Source: Bacteroidales bacterium (lineage in GTDB: Bacteria; Bacteroidota; Bacteroidia; Bacteroidales; Bacteroidaceae). From it: a stretch of 9,051 nt of DNA. Shown here in pieces: positions 1-5,811 of this stretch (position 1 is its first letter; every line of letters starts with the position of its first letter). Location of the stretch: contig SFPF01000095.1 in the NCBI GenBank assembly GCA_004552155.1, positions 1 through 9,051 of the forward strand. The letters run 5' to 3'. The notes beneath the pieces were generated by a model. That model was not told the origin of the DNA. It searched no databases and saw only the letters and a program-made list of their open reading frames with translations. The position numbers and the translations under genes were made by a program.

Positions 1-3
1 AAT

Positions 4-82
4 GGCGACCTGTACGGTCGCACGAATTTTCACTAATTCATGCGCAGTTATTCGTGAGATTCGTGCGACCGTACAGGTCGCC
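4..82. repeat. Perfect 24-bp inverted repeat with 31-nt loop
   Basis: The arm at 4-27 is the exact reverse complement of the arm at 59-82. Each arm contains a smaller palindrome (GCGACC, 5 bases, GGTCGC), so the element could fold as one long hairpin or as two small ones. No T-run follows on either strand, so it does not look like a standard intrinsic terminator. It could be a dispersed intergenic palindrome (REP or MITE-like) or the binding site of a dimeric protein. Only one copy is visible here, so mobility cannot be judged. Confidence 0.9.
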
Positions 83-128
83 TATAATAAACAGGACACA
101 AAATTCGTGTAGATTCGTGAGATTCGTG
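50..128 (+). repeat. Periodic ATTCGTG word array
   Basis: The 7-mer ATTCGTG occurs at 50-56, 59-65, 103-109, 113-119 and 122-128, with steps of 9-10 bases inside each cluster. One inverted copy (CACGAAT) lies at 21-27. The second copy is part of the right arm of the inverted repeat, and the last one runs into the 22-bp tandem repeats. The near-helical spacing resembles an array of protein-binding sites, but a decayed simple repeat is equally possible. Confidence 0.75.
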
Positions 129-197
129 GGCAAAAATATATTTCACCGTGGGCAAAAATATATTTCACCGTGGGCAAAAATATATTTCACCGTGGGC
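126..197. repeat. 22-bp tandem repeat, three full copies plus partial
   Basis: Three identical 22-bp units follow each other at 126-147, 148-169 and 170-191. A fourth partial copy (GTGGGC plus an A-run) starts at 192. Each unit begins GTGGGC, contains the 10-bp palindrome AAATATATTT, and ends CACC. There are no spacers, so this is not a CRISPR array. The perfect identity of the units suggests recent expansion and likely copy-number variation between strains. Confidence 0.93.
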
Positions 198-199
198 AA

Positions 200-245
200 A
201 AAAAATAACGGGTGCAGTCCGCGCGGAACTGCACCCGTTTTTATA
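200..245. terminator. Bidirectional intrinsic terminator
   Basis: A 12-bp stem (207-218 paired with 228-239) encloses a GC-rich loop and is flanked by an A-run on the left and a T-run on the right. It can therefore stop transcription from either strand. On the minus strand it lies about 25 bases after the stop codon of the Spy-like gene and most likely ends the sigma-factor operon. Confidence 0.88.
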
Positions 246-263
246 TAAAAAGGCTACGTGGGC

Positions 264-779
264 TTAATGCTTGCGCCCAGCCATATTGTGGAACATCTTA
301 CGGCCGAACTCGTGGTCGGCATTGAGGGCTTTCATCAGTTTCTTTGCGCCCACGGCCTTCTCGAGGCGCTGCATATAGGTGCGTTCCATTTCGTTTTTCT
401 TCTTTTCAAGGCTCTCAACTTCGCGCAAAATCTTTTGGCACTCCTTCTCTTTCAGGTCTTCTTTCTCCACGCGGCGATAGGCGCGTACCGTTTTGCGCAT
501 GTAACTGCGCTGCTTGGCTTTCATCTCAAAGAAAAGGGGGAAGAATGCCTGCGCTTCTTTGGCAGTGAACCCAGCGCGGGTGGAGATGTGCTTTGTGAGG
601 TCTTTGCGGAACTGCTCGAAATCGAACTTGCAGCCTTTGCCGCCGTGATGGGGCGGAGGGGTGCCCGGTTCTTCGCGCTGCATTCGGCAGCCGCACTTGT
701 CCGCGCCGTCAGCGTATGCCGCGCCACCTGCCATGAGGAGCAAGAAGAGGAAGAGGATTTTATGGATTTTCTGTTGCAT
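264..779 (-). CDS. Spy/CpxP-like periplasmic protein
   Basis: A 171-residue exported protein. Residues 1-24 form a signal peptide (Lys, a hydrophobic run, small residues, then AYA before DG as a likely signal peptidase I site). The mature part has two close cysteines (CGC), a Pro/His-rich linker, then a highly charged helical region with Lys, Glu and Arg repeats that looks like the LTxxQ/Spy fold: an FTAKEAQAFFPLFFEM segment followed by long helices. Spy and CpxP are periplasmic chaperone or stress-buffer proteins. The start codon lies inside the end of the preceding gene (20-nt overlap), so translation is probably coupled. It is the last gene of an ECF sigma operon, which fits an envelope-stress role. 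Exact function is not known; the family call is by overall pattern, not by a diagnostic motif. Confidence 0.72.
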   Translation of the reverse strand: MQQKIHKILFLFLLLMAGGAAYADGADKCGCRMQREEPGTPPPHHGGKGCKFDFEQFRKDLTKHISTRAGFTAKEAQAFFPLFFEMKAKQRSYMRKTVRAYRRVEKEDLKEKECQKILREVESLEKKKNEMERTYMQRLEKAVGAKKLMKALNADHEFGRKMFHNMAGRKH

Positions 780-1122
780 AGTCGTATATGGTTGATTCGT
801 TTGAAGTCAGATAATCGTAGGCGGCATCCAAGTCCTTTTCCGTAGCCTCTGCGAGGGCGTTGTCGAGTATGGAAATGCTCGCCGTGCCGGACGTGCCGCT
901 CGTCAGGTCGCCGTTTTCGCCCTGCCCAACGATAAACACCAATGCCACGACTGCCGCGATGCCCGCATACGACACCCACATCTGTATGCGCCTTACCATC
1001 GACCGCGCCGGGCGCACGGCTGCCATCGGCATCTGCGCCACCTGCTGCATGATGCTTACCGCGAATTGGTCGAAGTAACCGGCAGGTGTTATAAATGGAT
1101 TATGTCGCTTAAAGTCTTTCAT
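760..1122 (-). CDS. Single-pass membrane protein, probable anti-sigma partner
   Basis: A 120-residue protein starting MKDFKRHNPF, a beginning typical of small proteins that follow ECF sigma genes in Bacteroidetes (short cytoplasmic head with a NPF..P.GYF motif). A single hydrophobic segment at about residues 47-66 is followed by a Gly/Ser/Thr linker and an acidic tail (EKDLDAAYDYLTSNESTIYDY) that would lie in the periplasm. The layout, cytoplasmic head plus one helix plus periplasmic tail, is that of an anti-sigma factor, although no zinc-binding ZAS motif is present. It starts 48 nt after the sigma gene and overlaps the next gene by 20 nt. The role as regulator of the sigma factor is inferred from position and topology. 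Confidence 0.65.
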   Translation of the reverse strand: MKDFKRHNPFITPAGYFDQFAVSIMQQVAQMPMAAVRPARSMVRRIQMWVSYAGIAAVVALVFIVGQGENGDLTSGTSGTASISILDNALAEATEKDLDAAYDYLTSNESTIYDYATENP

Positions 1123-1170
1123 CTTATTTCTCTCTTTAGTATCTATTTGACTGATATCTTACTTGAAAGT

Positions 1171-1716
1171 TTAATCTATCTCGTTGAAAAATTGCTCTAT
1201 CTTTTTCACTGCCAAATGATAGGAGGCTTTTAGTGCGCCCACACTCGTGCCAAGCAGTGCGCTCATATCCTCGTATTTCATTTCTTCGAAATATTTCATA
1301 TTGAACACGAGGCGCTGCTTGTCGGGCAGGGTGGCGAGGGCAGCCTGCAACTGGCGCTCCGTTTCGTCGCCGTCGAAATAGGGGTCGCTTTCCAACCGTG
1401 CGGCTACTTGCCCCACCGTCTCTTCGTCGGAGAGCGACGCGCTGTCCTTTTGCTTGGAGAGAAATGTGAGGCTTTCGTTGATGGCGATGCGGTAGAGCCA
1501 AGTGGAAACCTGGCTGTCGCCCCGGTAACTGTCTAATGCCTGCCACGCTTTGAGAAACGTGTTTTGCAGCACGTCGTCGGCATCGTCGTGCCACGTCACC
1601 ATGCGCCTGATTTGGTTGTAAAGCACAGGCGAATAGGTACGCACGGCCTCCTCGAAGGCGGCGTAGCGCGTTTCGGGGTCCATGAGACGGCGTTGCAGTT
1701 CGGCTTGTTTGTTCAT
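1171..1716 (-). CDS. ECF-type RNA polymerase sigma factor
   Basis: A 181-residue sigma-70 family protein of the extracytoplasmic-function group. Region 2 spans about residues 20-90 and contains the core-binding and -10 recognition signature (HDDADDVLQNTFLKAWQALD followed by STWLYRIAINE). Region 4 spans about 122-178 with LPDKQRLVFNMKYFEEMKYEDMSALLGTSVGALKASYHLAVKKI, the helix-turn-helix for the -35 element. Regions 1.1 and 3 are absent, as expected for ECF factors, and the length is normal. It heads an operon with a membrane protein and a Spy-like periplasmic protein, so its likely targets are envelope-stress genes and its own operon. The start is the first Met of the domain; a terminator hairpin lies only a few bases upstream. 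Confidence 0.95.
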   Translation of the reverse strand: MNKQAELQRRLMDPETRYAAFEEAVRTYSPVLYNQIRRMVTWHDDADDVLQNTFLKAWQALDSYRGDSQVSTWLYRIAINESLTFLSKQKDSASLSDEETVGQVAARLESDPYFDGDETERQLQAALATLPDKQRLVFNMKYFEEMKYEDMSALLGTSVGALKASYHLAVKKIEQFFNEID

Positions 1717-1721
1717 TTCAA

Positions 1722-1761
1722 ATAAAAAAGGGATAAACGAACCATGTTAGTCGTTTATCCC
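1722..1761 (-). terminator. Intrinsic terminator just ahead of the sigma gene
   Basis: An 11-bp perfect stem (1730-1740 with 1751-1761) and a 10-nt loop are followed on the minus strand by six T residues and TATT. It lies 28 bases after the stop of the small exported protein gene and should terminate that transcript. Its T-run ends only about five bases before the ATG of the sigma factor, so it may also act on transcripts that enter the sigma operon. Confidence 0.85.
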
Positions 1762-1789
1762 CCTATGTGCCAAATTCTTAGAATGAAGA

Positions 1790-2113
1790 TTAGTGGTTGA
1801 TGGTGATTTTGCGGGTCACGTCGCCCACTTTCACGATGTAGCAGCCTCGGCCAACGTTGAGGGTGATGGCTTTATCGTCGCTGTCGATACGGTAAGTGGC
1901 AACGAGTGCGCCCGTCACGTTGTACACTTGCAAGGTCTTGCCGCAGGCGTTTTGCACCTTGATGTTCTTGCCTTGCTGCGTCACGGCAATTTCGCCGCGT
2001 GCGTCTTCGATGGTCGTTGCCTCGGGTGCTTCCGGGCTTTCGGTTGCCTGTGCCGTAAGCGGGAGGCAGAGCGCGGCGGTGAAGAATATAATCGTGAGTA
2101 TATGTTTCGTCAT
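1790..2113 (-). CDS. Small exported protein with sorting-tail-like C-terminus
   Basis: A 107-residue protein starting MTKHILTIIFF. Residues 1-23 are a signal peptide (hydrophobic core, LTAQA cleavage region). A short Pro/Glu/Ala/Thr linker follows, then a beta-rich domain of about 60 residues: IAVTQQGKNIKVQNACGKTLQVYNVTGALV, then TYRIDSDDKAITLNVGRGCYIVKVGDVTRKITI. The VYNVTG...L..G.YIVKV...KITI pattern matches the type IX secretion C-terminal sorting domain (Por_Secre_tail) family, here without any cargo. Two cysteines could form a disulfide. The start at 2113 is preferred over an in-frame Met at 2218 because two promoter boxes lie between them. Function unknown; surface or periplasmic location is likely. 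Confidence 0.75.
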   Translation of the reverse strand: MTKHILTIIFFTAALCLPLTAQATESPEAPEATTIEDARGEIAVTQQGKNIKVQNACGKTLQVYNVTGALVATYRIDSDDKAITLNVGRGCYIVKVGDVTRKITINH

Positions 2114-2143
2114 AATCTGTGCGTAGTTACAATTATACGATTG

Positions 2144-2175
2144 CAAAGATAGTGCAAGGCGAGCGCAATTGCCAA
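2144..2175 (-). promoter_or_regulatory. Bacteroidetes promoter, proximal (P1)
   Basis: On the minus strand TATCTTTG (plus 2144-2151) matches the TAnnTTTG -7 box, and TTGG (plus 2172-2175) sits 20 bases upstream as an imperfect TTTG -33 box. Transcription would begin near 2137-2140, giving a leader of about 25 bases for the small exported protein. Confidence 0.7.
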
Positions 2176-2215
2176 GTTTACTTGGGAAAATTGCCGAGCC
2201 GCAGCCTATCTTCTG

Positions 2216-2247
2216 CAAAGATATATGCTTTTACCGGTTCATGCAAA
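2216..2247 (-). promoter_or_regulatory. Bacteroidetes promoter, distal (P2)
   Basis: On the minus strand TTTG (plus 2244-2247), 20 bases, then TATCTTTG (plus 2216-2223) gives a full match to the housekeeping promoter pattern of Bacteroidetes. It has the same -7 box as P1 and lies 72 bases farther upstream. Both would drive the gene at 2113-1790. The region also serves as the 163-bp gap after the acyltransferase gene; no clear terminator hairpin for that gene is visible. Confidence 0.75.
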
Positions 2248-2276
2248 CTTTTCTGCGTTTTTCTTATAGGAAAGCG

Positions 2277-3530
2277 TCATTCATCTTTCGAACTCGACGC
2301 CGCGAGCACGGTTTTCACGCTTTCGATGAAACTGCGAAAGGCCGCCTTGCAGCCGCGCCAAATGGCTTTGCCGCCGCGCACGACTAACTTGCACAGAAGA
2401 ACGGCGAGTTGCATGAGCAGGGGCAGGAGGTTTTTGATGGAGAAGTCGCAACGGGCGCTTAGTTTGCGCCAGCCTTCGAGCCACAGCAAGGGAAGGGCCA
2501 CGCCGGCAAGGACGTAGAGGAGGAAAAAGAAGGTATTGTTCTCGGGTTGCAGCACATAAGGGTGACCGCCCATGGCCTGCCACGGCAACCCGTACCACGC
2601 CACTTTCACCGCGCCCGCCACCTTGAACGCCAGGAGGTGGAACACGAATATATATAATGTGTGGTTGCCGATGTATGCCAATCCGTTTACAAGGATCTTT
2701 GGGGCTTTCTCGCAGATGAAGGCTGCCACGTAGAACAGCACGATGAAACCGCACACGGCCGGCACGGGCAGGGAGAGAAACTCCCACACGTCGGCTTTAT
2801 AGTTCATGGCCGAAGGGAAATATGCTGCCGCCAACACAAGCACTGCCGCTGCTGGCAGGGCAATGCGCCACGTGAGCCGACTGACAGCTTCGTAGCGGGC
2901 GAGCAGAAAACCGGCAGTCATGAAGAGCACGCCCGTGAGTTCGCGATAGCCGCCTTGCGCCACGCCTGTGATGTTCAGGCCCTCCGTGGTTTTCCAAAGG
3001 AGTAGCAGGAAAACGGTTCCCAAAATCGCCCAACCCGCTTCGCGGTCGGAGCTTTCGGGGCGCAATTTCCTGATGATTTTGAACAATACGAGGAACGCGA
3101 GGCTTGCGAGGAAGAAGGCGCGGAAAAACCAGAAGGCGCCGCCGATGAAGGTGTCGTAGCCCGACATGTTACTCACGATGCTCCAGGCATTTTGGCAAAA
3201 CTGGTGCCATGTGTAGGGATGGAGCACGCCGCCCGAGGCGTTGCCGTAGGTCTCGCTCAACAGCCCGAGCGGGAAGAATAGGTTGTGGAGCACAAGAAAG
3301 AGGAGACTCCATTTCACAAACGGCACGTACAGCCCTTTGACGCGGTGGAGCACGTAGGTGCGCTCGTCGCTGAGGTATTTTGTGTGGAAGAAATAGCCGG
3401 CGCAGATGAAGAATGCCGGCACGTGGAAGATGTAAAGCCCGTTGTTGAGCCATGCCGGCGCACCGGCGTGCGACATCACCACGAAGATGATGGCGAAGGC
3501 CTTCACTATGGAAAACTTCTGGTCACGCAT
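2277..3530 (-). CDS. Membrane acyltransferase (acyltransferase family 3)
   Basis: A 417-residue polytopic inner-membrane protein of the Acyl_transf_3 family, which transfers O-acyl groups (often acetyl) to surface or exported glycans. The N-terminus carries the family signature: first helix KAFAIIFVVMSHAGAP with the conserved His, then NNGLYIFHVPAFFICAGYFF as second helix, then a basic loop (VLHRVKGLYVPFVKW). About ten hydrophobic segments follow to about residue 350. The last 60 residues are an unusual cationic amphipathic tail (KNLLPLLMQLAVLLCKLVVRGGKAIWRGCKAAFRSFIESVKTVL) beyond the usual domain, possibly membrane-associated. The start overlaps the stop of the upstream PLD gene by 8 nt, so the two are co-transcribed and probably translationally coupled. 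The actual substrate cannot be told from sequence. Confidence 0.88.
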   Translation of the reverse strand: MRDQKFSIVKAFAIIFVVMSHAGAPAWLNNGLYIFHVPAFFICAGYFFHTKYLSDERTYVLHRVKGLYVPFVKWSLLFLVLHNLFFPLGLLSETYGNASGGVLHPYTWHQFCQNAWSIVSNMSGYDTFIGGAFWFFRAFFLASLAFLVLFKIIRKLRPESSDREAGWAILGTVFLLLLWKTTEGLNITGVAQGGYRELTGVLFMTAGFLLARYEAVSRLTWRIALPAAAVLVLAAAYFPSAMNYKADVWEFLSLPVPAVCGFIVLFYVAAFICEKAPKILVNGLAYIGNHTLYIFVFHLLAFKVAGAVKVAWYGLPWQAMGGHPYVLQPENNTFFFLLYVLAGVALPLLWLEGWRKLSARCDFSIKNLLPLLMQLAVLLCKLVVRGGKAIWRGCKAAFRSFIESVKTVLAASSSKDE

Positions 3531-4818
3531 AAAGTCTGTCTATTATTATCATGCCCGGAATGCCCTGCCGGCGTTTCGGTGCTTCTACGAAGGGGGTGAG
3601 GAAATGGAAGAGCCAGCCCTTAAACTTTTTCCATTTGGGCAGTTGCTTCCAGAGTTCGGGTGTTAAGAGGTAGCAGTGTTCGTCGCGGTCGCGGTTGAAG
3701 AGGCTGATGAGCTGGTGCGTGGTGGGCGCATCGGCGATGAGGAGGTTGCACTCATAATCGAACGAGAGACTGCGGCTGTTGAGGTTGGCAGATCCAATGA
3801 AAGAGTAGAGGCTGTCCACCATCATGATTTTGCTGTGGTGGAAGCCGCCCTGATAGAAATACACTTTCACGCCGGCACGCATCAACTTATTCACGTTGTA
3901 CTCCACGATGCGCGGCGTAATGGGAATATCTGATTTCTCCGACACCATCACTTGCACGTCCACGCCCCGTGCAGCAGCTTCCTTCAACGCCCGTTTCAGG
4001 TGCGGGCAGAGGGTGAAGTAGGGGTTGATGATACGAATGCTATGGCGGGCGGTGCTGATGGCTTCGAGAAAGGTGTCGTGAATGATGTCGGGCGTGCTGT
4101 GCGGGTCACGGTTCACCACGCCCACCTGCTTCCTTCCTGCCGTGGCAGTGGTATCGGGCGCAAGCTGCGGGAAGTAGTCGGCGGCGCGTTTCTCGCCGGG
4201 ATAGTATTGCGGGCCGCTGATATTCTGCCCCGTCACGCGGTTCCAAAATCCGAGGAACACGGCTTGCAGTTCGCCCACGGCGTCGCCCTCCACGCGGGCG
4301 TGCAGGTCGTGCCAGCTGCCAAACTCGGGGCGGCCCGTGATGTAGTAGTCCGCCACGTTCATGCCGCCGGTGTAAGCCACCATGCCGTCGATGACCACGA
4401 TTTTGCGGTGGTCGCGATGCAGGGCGTGGTTGATGTATGGGCGGTTGTTGGAACTGTTGCCGAAGCCGTCGAACAACGCCCGCACCTCGACGCCCTCGGC
4501 TGCCTTCGCGCTGAGAATTTTAAAAAGCTCCTTTGAAATGGAGTCGTTGCGAAAGTTGAAATATTCGAGGTGAACGCTCTTGCGGGCGGCGCGTATGGCG
4601 GCAAAGAGGTCCTTGAACTTCTCGCGGCCGGAGGAGAAGAGCACCACGCGGTTGTTGCCCGTGAACTTCACGTCGAAGCGGCTTTCGAGGAAGCGCACGA
4701 TGGTCGTGTCGCTCCCGATTGCGGGCAGGGAGTCGGAAGGCATGAACACGCAGGTCTCTGCCTTTGCCGCAAGAAAGAAAGTAAGGGTGGATATGATGAA
4801 GATGAGCAGTCTTTTCAT
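3523..4818 (-). CDS. Exported phospholipase D/cardiolipin synthase-like protein with internal gap
   Basis: A 431-residue PLD-superfamily protein with a signal peptide (residues 1-20, cleavage near AKA/ET) rather than the two N-terminal helices of classic cardiolipin synthases. Two HKD motifs are intact: H137-R-K139 with D144 (HRKIVVID, followed by GGMN) and H328-S-K330 with D335 (HSKIMMVD, followed by GSANLNSRS). Such proteins join two phosphatidylglycerols or cleave phosphodiesters. In the first half, FDGFGNSSNNRP (residues 117-127) runs directly into YINHALHRDHRK. The helix and strand that normally lie between (a LxxxLxxxGxExxxFxP type segment, about 22-25 residues) are missing, although the second half keeps its equivalent (RIVEYNVNKLMRAGVKVYFYQGG). 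The loss is in frame. Catalytic residues remain, but the first lobe may not fold. It sits 70 nt after kpsF and overlaps the acyltransferase. Confidence 0.85.
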   Translation of the reverse strand: MKRLLIFIISTLTFFLAAKAETCVFMPSDSLPAIGSDTTIVRFLESRFDVKFTGNNRVVLFSSGREKFKDLFAAIRAARKSVHLEYFNFRNDSISKELFKILSAKAAEGVEVRALFDGFGNSSNNRPYINHALHRDHRKIVVIDGMVAYTGGMNVADYYITGRPEFGSWHDLHARVEGDAVGELQAVFLGFWNRVTGQNISGPQYYPGEKRAADYFPQLAPDTTATAGRKQVGVVNRDPHSTPDIIHDTFLEAISTARHSIRIINPYFTLCPHLKRALKEAAARGVDVQVMVSEKSDIPITPRIVEYNVNKLMRAGVKVYFYQGGFHHSKIMMVDSLYSFIGSANLNSRSLSFDYECNLLIADAPTTHQLISLFNRDRDEHCYLLTPELWKQLPKWKKFKGWLFHFLTPFVEAPKRRQGIPGMIIIDRLYA

Positions 4819-4831
4819 ACTGTAATAAAGA

Positions 4832-4859
4832 CCATAGAGGCGTGGCTGCGCCCCTATGG
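4832..4859 (-). terminator. Hairpin between kpsF and the PLD gene
   Basis: CCATAG and GGCG on one side (4832-4842) pair with CGCC and CTATGG on the other (4849-4859) around a 6-nt loop, with one mismatch. On the minus strand it is followed by TCTTTATTA rather than a strong T-run. It could be a weak terminator or a processing/attenuation site in the operon leader of the PLD gene. Confidence 0.5.
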
Positions 4860-4888
4860 CTATACAAATAACATATGTGTATCAATCT

Positions 4889-5778
4889 CTACAGCATCGT
4901 GCTGAACGAATCGACGATGCCGAGCAGATGACGCTCCTTGTCCGTTACGAGCACGGAGTGGATTTTGTTTTGATGCAAGATGCTTTCGATTTCCGTGATT
5001 TTCGTGTCGGGCGACACCATCTTGGGCTGGCACGACATGATGTCGGCAACGGTGAGTTTAAAGAAACTGTCTTGCGAGGTCTCCATGGCGCGGCGAGGCG
5101 GCCGTTGCTCATGTGGATCACAGCCTCGCCGAGTTTCATTGTGGGCGGGATTACGGGCAGGTCTTCCGTGCGCATCACGTCGCGTGCCTTCGTCAGGAGG
5201 CGTTTGCCGAGTGAGCCGCCGGGGTGGAATTGCGCGAAATCAGAGGCTTTGAAATTGCGGGCCTCGATGAGAGCGCAAGCCAGGGCATCGCCCAAGGCAA
5301 GGGCAGCCGTCGTGGACGACGTGGGCGCAAGTCCAAGCGGGCAGGCCTCGTAGCGCACGGAGGCGTTGAGGTGTGCCGTGGCATATTGCGCCAGCAGGGA
5401 GTTGGGATTGCCGCTCATGGCGATGACGGGAATTTTGTTTTCCATCAGATAAGGCAGGAAGCGCAGCAGTTCGTCGGTCTGCCCCGAGTTGGAGATGGCC
5501 AGCACCACGTCCTTGCGCTGGATTACGCCGAGGTCACCATGGAACACGTCGAGCGGGTTGATAAAGAAACTCGGCGTGCCGGTGGAGGAAAGCGTGGCGG
5601 CGATTTTCGCGCCGATATGGCCGCTCTTGCCCACGCCCGTCACTATGAGTTTTCCCTTGCAGTTGAGGATAATTTCTACCGTACGGTCGAAGTCGTCGTC
5701 AAGAAAAGGTATGAGGTCGAGCAGCGCCCCTGCCTCGTCGCGCAGGCACTTCGCTGCTATTTCTGTCCATTTGCTCAT
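4889..5778 (-). pseudogene. kpsF: Arabinose-5-phosphate isomerase (KpsF/KdsD), CBS region deleted and frameshifted
   Basis: The enzyme converts ribulose 5-phosphate to arabinose 5-phosphate, the first step of Kdo synthesis. The SIS domain is complete (residues about 35-170): GVGKSGHIGAKIAATL at 48, H80 in DVFHGDLG, SNSGQTDELLRF at 96, APTSSTTAALALGDALA at 151, then FAQFHPGGSLGKRLL. The first CBS domain starts at about 202 (DVMRTEDLPVI) and stops at SNGRL (228). The other frame then resumes with RRAMETSQDSFFKLTVADIM (RRA at 5087-5095), followed by the second CBS domain to GIVDSFSTML. The usual stretch between NGRL and RRAM, including the GIITDGDI motif of about 20 residues, is absent, and the lost length is 1 modulo 3. 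As given, translation yields the SIS domain plus 49 out-of-frame residues. SIS-only isomerases exist, so activity may survive. It starts 33 nt after kdsA. Confidence 0.88.
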
Positions 5779-5811
5779 ATATAAAATATTGTGTGTCGTT
5801 GCAAAACGTCC

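Noticed and set aside
4..82. Inverted repeat as an insertion-sequence end or complete MITE
   Set aside because: No transposase or target-site duplication is visible (flanks AAT and TAT differ) and only one copy is in the window.
126..197. CRISPR-like array
   Set aside because: The units are directly adjacent with no spacers, and no cas gene is present.
54..248. Possible 64-residue protein on the plus strand
   Set aside because: It is a translation of the inverted repeat, the ATTCGTG words, the 22-bp repeats and the terminator; the residues repeat with the DNA units and have no protein character.
258..845. Long plus-strand reading frame of 195 codons
   Set aside because: It is the antisense of the Spy-like gene, which has a signal peptide, operon context and family pattern.
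2114..2218. Upstream in-frame start for the small exported protein
   Set aside because: The extension covers the proximal promoter and reaches the distal one, and would bury the signal peptide.
3952..4536. Long plus-strand reading frame opposite the PLD gene
   Set aside because: Antisense of a clearly conserved PLD protein with both HKD motifs; biased composition explains the open frame.
5224..5784. Long plus-strand reading frame opposite kpsF
   Set aside because: Antisense of the conserved SIS domain; no recognisable protein features.
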